A stretch of 64,000 nt of DNA from Pseudomonas songnenensis (GTDB taxonomy: Bacteria; Pseudomonadota; Gammaproteobacteria; Pseudomonadales; Pseudomonadaceae): positions 62,001 through 126,000 of the forward strand of contig NZ_RFFN01000002.1 of NCBI RefSeq assembly GCF_003696315.1, given 5' to 3'. Positions 1-8,095 of the stretch are shown piece after piece (the stretch's first letter is position 1; every line of letters begins with the position of its first letter). Below the pieces are notes generated by a model. The model was not told the DNA's origin. It made no database searches and worked only from the letters and a program-made list of their open reading frames with translations. A program made the translations under genes and the position numbers.

Positions 1-299
1 TGGCCCTGGCGGACCTGCTCGAAGTCCTGCACGCGCACCTCGGTGACGTAGCCGGCGACCTGCGGCGCAAGCACCGTGAGCTGGCCGCGCACATAGGCGT
101 TCTCGGTCGTCACCTGGCTGCCGGTGAACGGCCAGAGCTGCCAGGCGTAAAGAATCGCCAGCACCCCGACCAGAGCGACCAACGACATCAGCAGCACCGA
201 GCGGCGGCTCGGCTGGATGGTCTTGGGTGGCTCGGGTGGGGTGCCGCCAGCGTCCGTGGTCGGTGTGGTCTGGTCGTCGGGTGTGCGCGCATCGCTCAT
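1..299 (-). CDS. HlyD/EmrA-family membrane fusion protein (partial)
   Basis: The first 99 codons of a periplasmic adaptor subunit of a drug efflux pump are visible; the gene runs off the left edge of the window. The reading shows a polar Pro/Thr-rich cytoplasmic tail, one membrane anchor at about residues 34-52 (SVLLMSLVALVG onward), then the start of the biotinyl-lipoyl-like region with TTENAYVRG and LAPQVAGYVTEV, both typical of EmrA/HlyD adaptors. Its ATG overlaps the stop of the upstream MFS gene as ATGA, so the two are translationally coupled. This follows the usual EmrB-EmrA partnership, with the gene order reversed relative to E. coli emrAB. The substrate cannot be told from sequence. 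Confidence 0.9.
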   Translation of the reverse strand, partial: MSDARTPDDQTTPTTDAGGTPPEPPKTIQPSRRSVLLMSLVALVGVLAILYAWQLWPFTGSQVTTENAYVRGQLTVLAPQVAGYVTEVRVQDFEQVRQG

Positions 300-1924
300 G
301 GGGCGGAAGCCTTCTTCTGTCGCGCCAGGCGCAGGGTATGGAACAGTGACCAGCCGAGCACGGCGATGGCGAGCAGGCCGATCAGGCGGAACACGTCATT
401 GAAGGCCAGCACGTTGGCTTCACGCGTGACGGTCTGCGACAGGCGAGCACCGCCGAGCGCCTGGCGCAGCTGCGGGTCGAGCTGGGTCGCGGCCAGCGCC
501 TGGCTCTGCTGGGCGAGACGGGCGGCGATGCGTGGATCGTCCGGCACCACCTGCTCGGTCAGGTGCGCCGAGTGGTGCTGCTCGCGGACGATCTGGTAGG
601 TGCCGAACACGGCCGGGCCGGCCAGCCCGCCCAGGCTCTGGGTCATGGAAAACAGCACGATGAAGCTCACCAAATAATTCGGCCCGTTGGCCAGCGCCTT
701 GCCGATGCCGGTGATCAGCAGCGGACCGAGGAACATGCCGCTGGCGAAGGACAGCAGGCCCTGGCTGAGGAACAGGTCGTGCGGGCGGGTCTGGCTGGTT
801 GCGTCCACGTCGAGAAAGCTCGCCACGCCGATCAGCACGATCGAGAGCAGGATCTGCGCTGAAGCCGTCCTCGGACTGAAGGTCATCGCGCTGGCGGCGA
901 TCCCCGTCACCAGTCCCAGCAGGATCACCGCATACAACGGGCGCAGCTGATCCGGCCCCATGCCGAGCGTCTGCAGCAGGCCGACCGCGCCATAGCTCTG
1001 TTCGGACAGCAGAAAACGCAGCGCCAGCGCACCGAAGGCGAAGCGCAGCATCTCGGCAGTGCCCAGCCAGCGCGTCTGCAGCAGCGGATTGCGCCGGTGA
1101 TGTTCGATCATGAAGGTCAGGCAGCTGAGCAGCAGGGCCGCGATCAGTGCGTAGCCCAGCCACGGCGCTTCGGTCCACCACTGCACGCGGCCCTGGGCGA
1201 ATACTGCGGCAACCAGCGCCAGGGCGGGCGCGAAAAGGGCAAAGGTAAGGAAATCCAGCGGCTCGAAGACCTTGATGCGCTCGCCCACCGGGAGCTTGAG
1301 CACCACCACAGCAGCCAGCGAGCACAGGGCCAGGCCGCTTTCGAACACATACAGGCGGTGCCACTGGCCGATATCCACCAGTGGTGGCGATAACAGCCAG
1401 GCCAGCGGCGTGGCGACCTGGGTCATGCCGAAGGCGACGATCACGCCTCGTGGCAGGTCCACCTTGCGGAAGGCCTGCAGCATGTAGAACAGCCCGAGTG
1501 AGGTGGTGGTGGCGGCAGCGAAGCCGCTGGCGGCGCGCACGAACATCGCCATGCCCAGACCCTCGACGAACACGTGGGCGATGGTCAGCAAGGCATACAC
1601 GGCCAGGCCGATCTCGGCGAAGACGCGCAGGCCGTATTGCTGGCGCACCTTGATCAGCAGCAGATTGGTCGAGACATTCACCATGAAGTAGGCGGCGGGC
1701 AGCCAGGCACCCTGTTCGGGCGTCAGGCCCAGGTCGCCCTGGATCGCCGGCAGGTTGGCGATGAACAGGGCATTGCCGAGCCCGCCGGTCAGCCCCACCA
1801 GTACCGCCACCGCGGCATAGGCCAGACGCCGCGGCGGACTGTGCAGCAGGATCGCCGGCGAGCCGGGCATCGACGGGCGTTCGTGGGGTTCCCAGCGAGG
1901 AACCGGCGCGAGGTATTCGGGCAT
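296..1924 (-). CDS. MFS efflux transporter, DHA2 (EmrB-like) family
   Basis: An inner-membrane proton-driven exporter of about 542 residues, which fits the 14-helix DHA2 group. It would work with the coupled HlyD-type adaptor that follows with an ATGA overlap. Hydrophobic helices run from about residue 25 to 400; a soluble loop lies near residues 470-510, and a final helix (LIGLLAIAVLGWSLF) ends in a basic tail, as in EmrB relatives. The start was set at the ATG at 1924 (MPEYLAP); the frame stays open to a TTG at 1975, which would add 17 residues. No strong ribosome-binding site distinguishes the two. The gene is divergent in function from the purine region and its substrate is unknown. Confidence 0.88.
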   Translation of the reverse strand: MPEYLAPVPRWEPHERPSMPGSPAILLHSPPRRLAYAAVAVLVGLTGGLGNALFIANLPAIQGDLGLTPEQGAWLPAAYFMVNVSTNLLLIKVRQQYGLRVFAEIGLAVYALLTIAHVFVEGLGMAMFVRAASGFAAATTTSLGLFYMLQAFRKVDLPRGVIVAFGMTQVATPLAWLLSPPLVDIGQWHRLYVFESGLALCSLAAVVVLKLPVGERIKVFEPLDFLTFALFAPALALVAAVFAQGRVQWWTEAPWLGYALIAALLLSCLTFMIEHHRRNPLLQTRWLGTAEMLRFAFGALALRFLLSEQSYGAVGLLQTLGMGPDQLRPLYAVILLGLVTGIAASAMTFSPRTASAQILLSIVLIGVASFLDVDATSQTRPHDLFLSQGLLSFASGMFLGPLLITGIGKALANGPNYLVSFIVLFSMTQSLGGLAGPAVFGTYQIVREQHHSAHLTEQVVPDDPRIAARLAQQSQALAATQLDPQLRQALGGARLSQTVTREANVLAFNDVFRLIGLLAIAVLGWSLFHTLRLARQKKASAP

Positions 1925-2068
1925 TGTGAGCGTGCAGGTCCGGGGCGCCACGGCGGCGCGATCACCATAGGACAAGCGTCACGGCGAATTTCGCCCGTCC
2001 AATTTGCCCGGCGGGTCGGCAATGCGGACGTTGAGTCGCTGCGTCAGATGGCACGTCGCCGTAAGGCG

Positions 2069-2683
2069 TCAGCTCGGTTCGGCGATCTCGCAGCCCTTGA
2101 GCACCAGGCGGATGATGGTGTCGGCGGCCGCGTCGTAGTCGGCGTCGTCGAGCCGGGCCTTGCCGGTGACGGTGCTGATCTGCCAGTCGAAATCGGCATA
2201 GGTCTGGGTCGCCGCCCAGATGCTGAACAGCAGGTGATTGGCGTCCACCTTCGCCATCAGGCCATCGTCGATCCAGCCCTGAATGCAGGCGATGTTATGC
2301 GCGGCCTGGGCGTTGAGCTGGGCGGTGCGCTCCGGTGAAAGGTGCGGGGCGCCATGCATGATCTCGCTGGCGAACACCTTGGACGCATAGGCGTGATCGC
2401 GGGAAATGCGGATCTTGGTGCGGATGTAGGCGCGCAGCACCTCGGCCGGATGCCCGGGCTGATTGAACGGTGCCGAGGCTTCGAGCAGCGGTTCGACGAT
2501 GCTCTCCAGCACCTCGCGATAGAGGTTTTCCTTGGACTTGAAGTAGTAATAGACGTTGGGCTTCGGCAGCCCGGCGCGGGCGGCGATGTCGCTGGTCTTG
2601 GTGGCGGCGAAGCCCTTTTCCGCGAATTCCTCGCTGGCGGCTTTGAGAATCAGCTCTTTGTTGCGCTCACGGATACTGGACAT
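2069..2683 (-). CDS. TetR-family regulator, RutR (YcdC)-like
   Basis: A 204-residue transcription factor. The N-terminal TetR helix-turn-helix is clear (EEFAEKGFAATKTSDIAARAG, then LPKPNVYYYFKSKENLY). The C-terminal part (AYIRTKIRISRDHAYASKVFASEI, then HGAPHL) resembles the ligand domain of E. coli RutR, which senses uracil and thymine and controls pyrimidine and purine nitrogen genes. The ATG at 2683 follows an AAAGG sequence; an upstream ATG at 2728 is in frame but poorly placed. The gene stands next to tsx-like and purine carrier genes. Four RutR-like palindromes lie further along the window (17065, 27235, 27258, 29622), so I infer it acts on the purine genes; this is not proven. Confidence 0.88.
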   Translation of the reverse strand: MSSIRERNKELILKAASEEFAEKGFAATKTSDIAARAGLPKPNVYYYFKSKENLYREVLESIVEPLLEASAPFNQPGHPAEVLRAYIRTKIRISRDHAYASKVFASEIMHGAPHLSPERTAQLNAQAAHNIACIQGWIDDGLMAKVDANHLLFSIWAATQTYADFDWQISTVTGKARLDDADYDAAADTIIRLVLKGCEIAEPS

Positions 2684-2772
2684 GGGGGCCTTTCGCTGGC
2701 TGCCGGCGGCACGGACAAGCGCCCGCATGCTAGCACCCCTGTCGCAAGCCCCTCAACCGGACGGCGGGGGAA

Positions 2773-2797
2773 GCGAAGGGGCACGTTGCCCCTTCGC
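2773..2797 (-). terminator. Strong hairpin downstream of first tsx-like gene
   Basis: An 11-bp perfect stem (2773-2783 with 2787-2797) with a 3-base loop lies 9 bases past the stop of the outer-membrane channel gene. It is placed like a transcription terminator for the leftward transcript, but the bases after the stem are TTCCCCC rather than a U-tract, so it may instead protect the 3' end of the mRNA. Confidence 0.5.
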
Positions 2798-2805
2798 AAC
2801 AGCGC

Positions 2806-3618
2806 TTAGAAATGCGCCTTGACGATGGCGCTGAAGGTGTTCTGGTCGGTCTTGCCAACAACTTGCCTGCTGAACTCGCCGCCGTCCTCGATACCGTACT
2901 TGTTGGTCCAGTAGTCGTATTCGATACCGACGTAGAGCTGCTTCTCGCCCCAGTTCAACGCCTTGCCCAGGTCGTACTTGATCTGCGGGTTGAAGTGGAA
3001 GTTGGCGTGGTATTCCTCGCCGCGGGAGTTGCGGTCGTTGTCCACCACCCAGTCGATGAAACCGTCGATGAGGATGTCGGAGTTGCCCACCGGCAGGGTG
3101 TAGCCCCACACCGGGGTGATCTGCCAGACGCCGTCCCCTACGCGGTCACCGTCGGTGTTGCGGTGGTAGAAGTTCACGGAGAAGTAGTCGAAGCCGGGGA
3201 CGTTGAGGTCGAAGCCCGGGCCGATCATGTAGGTTTCCACATCGCCTTCACCGAACTCGTAGGTCATCGCGACCAGTACGTCGGTAATCGGGCCGAAGCT
3301 CAGGTCACGCTGGAAGATCTTGCCGAACGACAGGCGTGGCGAGAATTCGCCGTAGAAGGTGCTGTCGTCCCGGCCGTTGTCGTTACCCTTGCCGTTATAG
3401 TGGATCGAGTCGACGAAGAAGAAGGTGTCGCCGTACTTCCAGCCGTTGGCGTGCTCGAAGGTGACGGTCTGCTGGATCGGCGAATCGATCTTGTAGTCCT
3501 TGCCGTACAGGTAGGTCAGGCTGTTGCTTTGCCAGTGCAGAAGACCTTCTGCCATTACCGGAGCGGTGAGCAGGCTGCCGGCAAGTGCGACGGCGAGTGG
3601 GGCGGTCTTGATGTGCAT
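2806..3618 (-). CDS. Tsx/OmpK-like nucleoside-specific outer-membrane channel
   Basis: A 270-residue outer-membrane beta-barrel of the Tsx/OmpK family, expected to let nucleosides or purines cross the outer membrane. It has a signal peptide (MHIKTAPLAVALAGSLL, cleavage after PVMA near residue 23), alternating barrel strands rich in aromatic residues, and a terminal phenylalanine (IVKAHF) as needed for BAM assembly. Family signatures NSLTYLYGK, TVTFEHANGW and GEFSPRLSFGK are present. The start at 3618 begins the signal peptide; an upstream in-frame start at 3663 would bury it. A paralog lies immediately upstream. The position beside a XanP-like carrier supports a role in purine uptake; actual specificity is inferred. 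Confidence 0.9.
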   Translation of the reverse strand: MHIKTAPLAVALAGSLLTAPVMAEGLLHWQSNSLTYLYGKDYKIDSPIQQTVTFEHANGWKYGDTFFFVDSIHYNGKGNDNGRDDSTFYGEFSPRLSFGKIFQRDLSFGPITDVLVAMTYEFGEGDVETYMIGPGFDLNVPGFDYFSVNFYHRNTDGDRVGDGVWQITPVWGYTLPVGNSDILIDGFIDWVVDNDRNSRGEEYHANFHFNPQIKYDLGKALNWGEKQLYVGIEYDYWTNKYGIEDGGEFSRQVVGKTDQNTFSAIVKAHF

Positions 3619-3819
3619 ATGGTTCGTCCCTTGCGGTGCGTTTAGTTGATGGCTACTGGTCATATTGTCTGCGAACCACGACCGTGCGAGAAGCGCGTCA
3701 AATCAAGGGATTGCCGCTTTCAGAAGATTTATCAGGACATGGTGTCGCAGTCGACGTCGTGGCTGTCTGCAGCATGAACGGGACACCCCCACCGGGCGGC
3801 GCCCCGTTCTGTGCGGCCG

Positions 3820-4647
3820 TCAGAAGTGTGCCTTGACGATGGCATTCACCACGTTGTTGTCGGTGTTGAAGTTGCGGCTGTCCTCAATCGCGTACTTGTT
3901 GGCCCAATAGTCGTATTCGATGCCGATATAGAGCCGGCCAGCCTCATGGTCCAAGGCCTTGCCGAGGTCGTACTTCACCTGCGGATTGAAGTGGAAATTC
4001 TTCGCCAGGTAGTTGCCGCGCGCCTTGGAGCCGGCGTCGTTCACCACCCAGTCGATATAGCCATCGAACAGGATGTCGGACTTGCCCACCGGGATGGTCA
4101 TGGCCCAGGTCGGGGTGATCTGCCACTGGCCACTCGGCTTGCCGGTGGCGCCGTCGGGCTTGCGGTAGTAGGTGTTGATGGCGAAACGGTCGAAGCCGGG
4201 CACCCTGAGGTCGACGGCCGGGCCGAGCAGGTAGTTCTGGTTCGGCGTGCCGTTGGCCAGGCTTTCGCCACGCTCATAGGTGGCCGAGATCAGCACGTCC
4301 TTCACCGGCCCGAACGACAGGTCCGTGCCGGTGAGTTTCCCGAGCGACAGCCGCGGGCTGAACTCGCCGTAGTAAGTTCGGCCGTCCTTGCCCGAGTGGC
4401 CGTTGAACCACTTGTGGTCGACGAACAGGAACACGTCGCCCCAGCTCCAGCCGCTGGCGTGTTCGAAGGTGATGGTCTGCTGGATTGAGGCCTCGCGGCC
4501 GTCCTCACCCGAGTCGACGGCGAAGTTCTTGCCGTACAGATAGGTCAGGCTGTTGTTCTGCCAGAGCATCAGGTCGGCAGCCAGGGCAGGGGTCGTCAGC
4601 AGGGCGCCGGTGAGCGCCAGGCAGCAAGGGGCAGTCTTCAGTCGCAT
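3820..4647 (-). CDS. Second Tsx/OmpK-like outer-membrane channel
   Basis: A 275-residue paralog of the neighbouring channel, with the same signature strings (NSLTYLYGK, TITFEHASGW, GEFSPRLSLGK, IVKAHF) but many differences between them. The signal peptide is MRLKTAPCCLALTGALL with a likely cut after ALA. The ATG at 4647 was chosen because it begins the signal peptide and has GGGAA upstream; the in-frame extension to 4710 is not convincing. It lies 84 bases downstream of the XanP-like carrier on the same strand and may be cotranscribed with it. Divergence between the two paralogs suggests different substrates or conditions, which sequence alone cannot settle. Confidence 0.9.
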   Translation of the reverse strand: MRLKTAPCCLALTGALLTTPALAADLMLWQNNSLTYLYGKNFAVDSGEDGREASIQQTITFEHASGWSWGDVFLFVDHKWFNGHSGKDGRTYYGEFSPRLSLGKLTGTDLSFGPVKDVLISATYERGESLANGTPNQNYLLGPAVDLRVPGFDRFAINTYYRKPDGATGKPSGQWQITPTWAMTIPVGKSDILFDGYIDWVVNDAGSKARGNYLAKNFHFNPQVKYDLGKALDHEAGRLYIGIEYDYWANKYAIEDSRNFNTDNNVVNAIVKAHF

Positions 4648-4731
4648 GGGGGATTCCCTTGTGTTTTTGTTATAGGCAGGGCCGCACGACCGGCACTGCT
4701 CCGGTCGCACGGCTTGTAGCGAAGGGGGTGA

Positions 4732-6276
4732 TCAGCCTTTGAAGTCGGCGCCTGCCGGTTGCGGCAAGGCGTCACGGCGGTGCCGATCATCCTGCTCCCG
4801 GTAATCGGGGATGTTCACCGACAGGGTATTGGTGCCCACGGCGTCCTCGATCAGCTCCTCCGGGTCGAACACGTCGCGCTCGGATGCTTCGCGCGGCAGG
4901 AACAGGTTGAGAAGGATGGCGCTGAAGGCACCGATGGTGATCGGCGAACCGAAGATGTTCTTCAGCACGTCGGGCATCGCGCTCAGCACTTCCGGCACGC
5001 TGGCCACGCCCAGGCCCATGCCGAGGGAGATCGAGACGATCAGCATGTTGCGCCGGTGCAGGCCGGCTTCGGCGAGGATCTTGATGCCGGCGATGGCCAC
5101 GGTGCCGAACATGATCAGGGTGGCGCCGCCGAGCACCGGCTTGGGCATCGCCTGCAGCACGCCGCCGACTGCCGGGAACAGGCCCAGCAGCACCAGCAAC
5201 CCGGCGATATAGAAGCCCACGTGGCGGCTGGCCACGCCGGTCAGCTGGATCACACCGTTGTTCTGGCTGAAGGTAGTCATCGGCAGGCTGTTGAACACCG
5301 CCGCAGTGGCCGAGGCGCAGCCGTCGGCGAGAATGCCGGACTTGATGCGGCGCATGTACAGCGGGCCGCGTACCGGCTGGCGCGAGATCATCGAGTTGGC
5401 GGTGAGGTCGCCGGCTGTTTCCAGCGGCGTGATGAGGAAGATCACGGCGATCGGAATGAAGGCCATCCAGTCGAAGGCGAAGCCGAAGCGGAACGGCTGC
5501 GGCACGCTGACCAAGGGCAGGTCGCCCAGGCCGGACAGATCGACCTTGCCCATCGCCAGTGCCACGGCGTAGCCGATGCTGAGTGCGGCGATCACCGCGG
5601 ACAGCCGCAGCACCGGCCAGGGGAAGCGGTTGAGCACCACGATGATGCCGATCACCAGACCCGCCAGGGCGAGGTTGGACAGTGCGCCCAGATCAGGTGC
5701 GCCGTAGCCGCCGGCGATGTCGGTCATCGCCACCTTGATCAGCGACAGCCCCATCAGGCAGATGATCGTTCCGGTGACGACAGGGGTGATCACCCGGCGC
5801 AGCTTGTTGATGCACTGGCTGAAGGCGATTTCGACAAAGGCCGCGCAGAAACTCACGCCGAACAGCGTGGCGAGAATCTCTTCAGGCGTGCCGCCGCGTG
5901 CCTTGACGATGAAGCCGGCACTGAGGATGGCGCTGAGAAAGCCGAAGCTGGTGCCCTGCAGGCAGAGCAGTCCGGAGCCGATCGGGCCGATGCGCTTGGC
6001 CTGGACGAAGGTGCCGAGGCCGGAGACGAACAGCGCCATGCTGACCAGATAGGGCACGTAGGCACCCAGGCCCAGGGCGCTGCCGACGATCAGGGTGGGG
6101 GTGATGACGCCGACGAAACTCGCCAGTACGTGCTGCAGCGCCGCGAAGAGTGCCGGAAGGGGAGCCGGGCGATCGTCCAGCCCGTAGATCAGATCCTGCT
6201 GAGGTGCAGCAGCGGTGCCGCTGCTCGAATCGGTTGCGGTCATGGTCAAGCCTGCCATTTGTTGTTGTACGGTCAT
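4732..6276 (-). CDS. NCS2-family xanthine permease, XanP-like
   Basis: An inner-membrane nucleobase:proton symporter of 514 residues. The motif QNNGVIQLTGVASRHVGF is the XanP/NCS2 signature, and LIYGLDDRP near residue 29, the QGTSFGF stretch in helix 3 and ITPLETAGD in helix 8 closely follow E. coli XanP, so xanthine is the likeliest substrate. It is longer than E. coli XanP (about 463) because of a polar C-terminal tail of about 50 residues and an N-terminal extension. Start at 6276; internal ATGs at codons 7 and 12 are possible. A TTGTGTACAA operator-like palindrome sits about 110 bases upstream, matching sites at the urate genes and gntR, so GntR control is inferred. Confidence 0.9.
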   Translation of the reverse strand: MTVQQQMAGLTMTATDSSSGTAAAPQQDLIYGLDDRPAPLPALFAALQHVLASFVGVITPTLIVGSALGLGAYVPYLVSMALFVSGLGTFVQAKRIGPIGSGLLCLQGTSFGFLSAILSAGFIVKARGGTPEEILATLFGVSFCAAFVEIAFSQCINKLRRVITPVVTGTIICLMGLSLIKVAMTDIAGGYGAPDLGALSNLALAGLVIGIIVVLNRFPWPVLRLSAVIAALSIGYAVALAMGKVDLSGLGDLPLVSVPQPFRFGFAFDWMAFIPIAVIFLITPLETAGDLTANSMISRQPVRGPLYMRRIKSGILADGCASATAAVFNSLPMTTFSQNNGVIQLTGVASRHVGFYIAGLLVLLGLFPAVGGVLQAMPKPVLGGATLIMFGTVAIAGIKILAEAGLHRRNMLIVSISLGMGLGVASVPEVLSAMPDVLKNIFGSPITIGAFSAILLNLFLPREASERDVFDPEELIEDAVGTNTLSVNIPDYREQDDRHRRDALPQPAGADFKG

Positions 6277-6388
6277 GGGCTTTCGAGGGTCACGGCTCCT
6301 CTACCCGCTGCACCGGCTGTAGGGTCGGTGATCGGATAGCCCGACTATAGCAATCTGTGGACAGGCGTTGGAACAATAAATTTTTGGA

Positions 6389-6398
6389 TTGTGTACAA
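6389..6398. promoter_or_regulatory. GntR-type operator candidate upstream of xanP-like gene
   Basis: TTGTGTACAA, a near-perfect 10-bp palindrome. It is part of a 15-base string (6384-6398) that recurs exactly at 14234-14248 between puuE and uraH. Related sites lie at 14101, 17104 and 17213. The recurrence only at purine genes, including in front of a GntR/FCD regulator, supports a shared operator. Confidence 0.65.
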
Positions 6399-6419
6399 GA
6401 TGACCGGTGGTCGCACCGC

Positions 6420-7967
6420 TTACCTTGATTCCAGCTCCCGTGCCACGTTTTCGGCCAGGCCGGCACCGGCTTCGCTCATGGTCAGGTAGGTACGGTCGGC
6501 GCCGGCTTCCTGAATGCGCTGGGCTATGTCCTCGTACATGGCATGGGAGACGACCAGCCCGCGGAAGCCGCTTTCGCGCAGTTTGCGGGTCGAGATGATC
6601 TTGGCCTCCGGATCGTTCATTGCCAGGATCACGGCCTCGACCTGGTTCATCTCCAGGCTCTGCCAGAACATCTGGTCCTCGGCATCGGCGAAGAGAATCT
6701 TGCGTCCTTCCTGGGTGTTTTTTTCCACCATCACCGGGTCGGAGTCGAGGCTGATCAGGCGAAAGCCCTTCTGCGCCAGATAGTCGTAGGCGGCCCGCCC
6801 CGTGCGCCCCATGCCCATGATCAGGATGCGCGCGTCGCCCAGCGACACCGGTTGTTCGTCCGGGTGGCGAATGTTGCGCTCGCAACGAATCAGCCGCGGC
6901 GCCAGGCGTTCGTACAGCGGGTGGGCGACGCGGTTAAGCTGCGCGGAAATGATGAACGACAGGGCCACCGTGATCGCCAGTGGCATCAGCCATTGCGGCA
7001 GTACCACGCTGGCGACGATCAGGCCGAACTCGCTGTAGTTGGTCAGGCTGGTCGCGCTGAGAAAGGCGCTGCGTGCACGCAGGCGGAAGGCGATGAACAG
7101 GCCGAAGAACAGCACGCCCTTGAGCGGCAGCAGCAACGCCATGGCGAAGGCGAACCACAGGGCGTCGGCATCCGGCAGCCCGCCGATGCCGATCTTGAGG
7201 AAGAAGCCGACCAGGAACACTTCCTTGATCGCCCACAGCGAGTTGGATAGCTCACTGGCGCGCTTGTGCTTGGCCAGCATGGCACCGAAGGCCAGGGCGC
7301 CCAGTTCGGAACTCAGGCCGACATATTCGAAGCCGAGGCCGCCTGCGACCAGTGCCAGCATCAGGCCGAGCAGCACCATCAGTTCTTCGTGGCCGCTGTG
7401 GTCGAGCAGGCGGAACAGCACGGGTCGCAACAGCGGCAGCAGGAACACCAGCAACGCCCAGGCGGAAGGCAACTTGCCGGCGGCGAGGCTCATCACCACC
7501 AGGGCGATGAGGTCCTGGATGATCAGCACGCCGATGGCGACGCGGCCATGGAAGGCGCGCAGCTCGCGCTTGCTTTCCAGCACCTTGGCGGCGAGCACGG
7601 TACTGGAGAATGACAGGGCGATGGCCAGCAGCATTGCTTCGCGCCAGTCGCTGTCGAGGATCAGCATGATTGCGGGCAGTACCAGCACGCTGGATATGAG
7701 GAAGTGCAGCAGGCTGCCGCCAATGACTTCGCGGCGCACCAGATTGCCAAGCTTGAGCTTGAGCCCCACGGTGAACAGCAGCAGGAGCACGCCCAGATGC
7801 GCCAGATGGTCGAGGATGATGCTGTCGTTCTGGGTGATGCCGACATAGTCACCGGCCGCTGCCAGTGCAAAACCGGCGCCCAGATAGCCGATCAGTGGCG
7901 GGAGGCCGATGAAGCGGGCAAGCAGCCCGAGGGCGAAGGCGAAGGCAATCCAGCTGGCTTCAATCAC
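6420..7967 (-). CDS. CPA2 cation:proton antiporter with TrkA-N domain (KefB/YbaL-like)
   Basis: A 515-residue inner-membrane protein. Residues 1 to about 370 form a Na/H-exchanger fold (LGVLLLLFTVGLKL, SFSSTVLAAKVLES are family motifs). Residues about 380-500 form a TrkA-N/RCK nucleotide-binding domain with GMGRTGRAAYDYL, indicating control by NAD(H). It is shorter than KefB/KefC (about 600) and lacks a long Q-linker, so it is closer to YbaL-like or simple K+/H+ antiporters. The start is GTG at 7967 with no clear Shine-Dalgarno. It stands alone between two purine carriers on the same strand; a role in balancing ions during proton-coupled purine uptake is speculation. Confidence 0.88.
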   Translation of the reverse strand: MIEASWIAFAFALGLLARFIGLPPLIGYLGAGFALAAAGDYVGITQNDSIILDHLAHLGVLLLLFTVGLKLKLGNLVRREVIGGSLLHFLISSVLVLPAIMLILDSDWREAMLLAIALSFSSTVLAAKVLESKRELRAFHGRVAIGVLIIQDLIALVVMSLAAGKLPSAWALLVFLLPLLRPVLFRLLDHSGHEELMVLLGLMLALVAGGLGFEYVGLSSELGALAFGAMLAKHKRASELSNSLWAIKEVFLVGFFLKIGIGGLPDADALWFAFAMALLLPLKGVLFFGLFIAFRLRARSAFLSATSLTNYSEFGLIVASVVLPQWLMPLAITVALSFIISAQLNRVAHPLYERLAPRLIRCERNIRHPDEQPVSLGDARILIMGMGRTGRAAYDYLAQKGFRLISLDSDPVMVEKNTQEGRKILFADAEDQMFWQSLEMNQVEAVILAMNDPEAKIISTRKLRESGFRGLVVSHAMYEDIAQRIQEAGADRTYLTMSEAGAGLAENVARELESR

Positions 7968-8095
7968 GGGCGGCGTCCGGCGCAGAGGAGGGGCGCGGCA
8001 TTTTAACGGGATGTGCCGGCTTGTCGAGCTGACCTCGTGGCAGCAGAGCGAAGGCGGTGGGTAGGGCGGCCCGTGCTGGGCCGCCAGGGGATCAC

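Noticed and set aside
4759-6339. A 526-codon open frame on the plus strand opposite the XanP-like gene
   Set aside because: Translation is rich in His, Gln, Ala and Gly without hydrophobic core or motif, the usual shadow of a membrane protein gene in GC-rich DNA.
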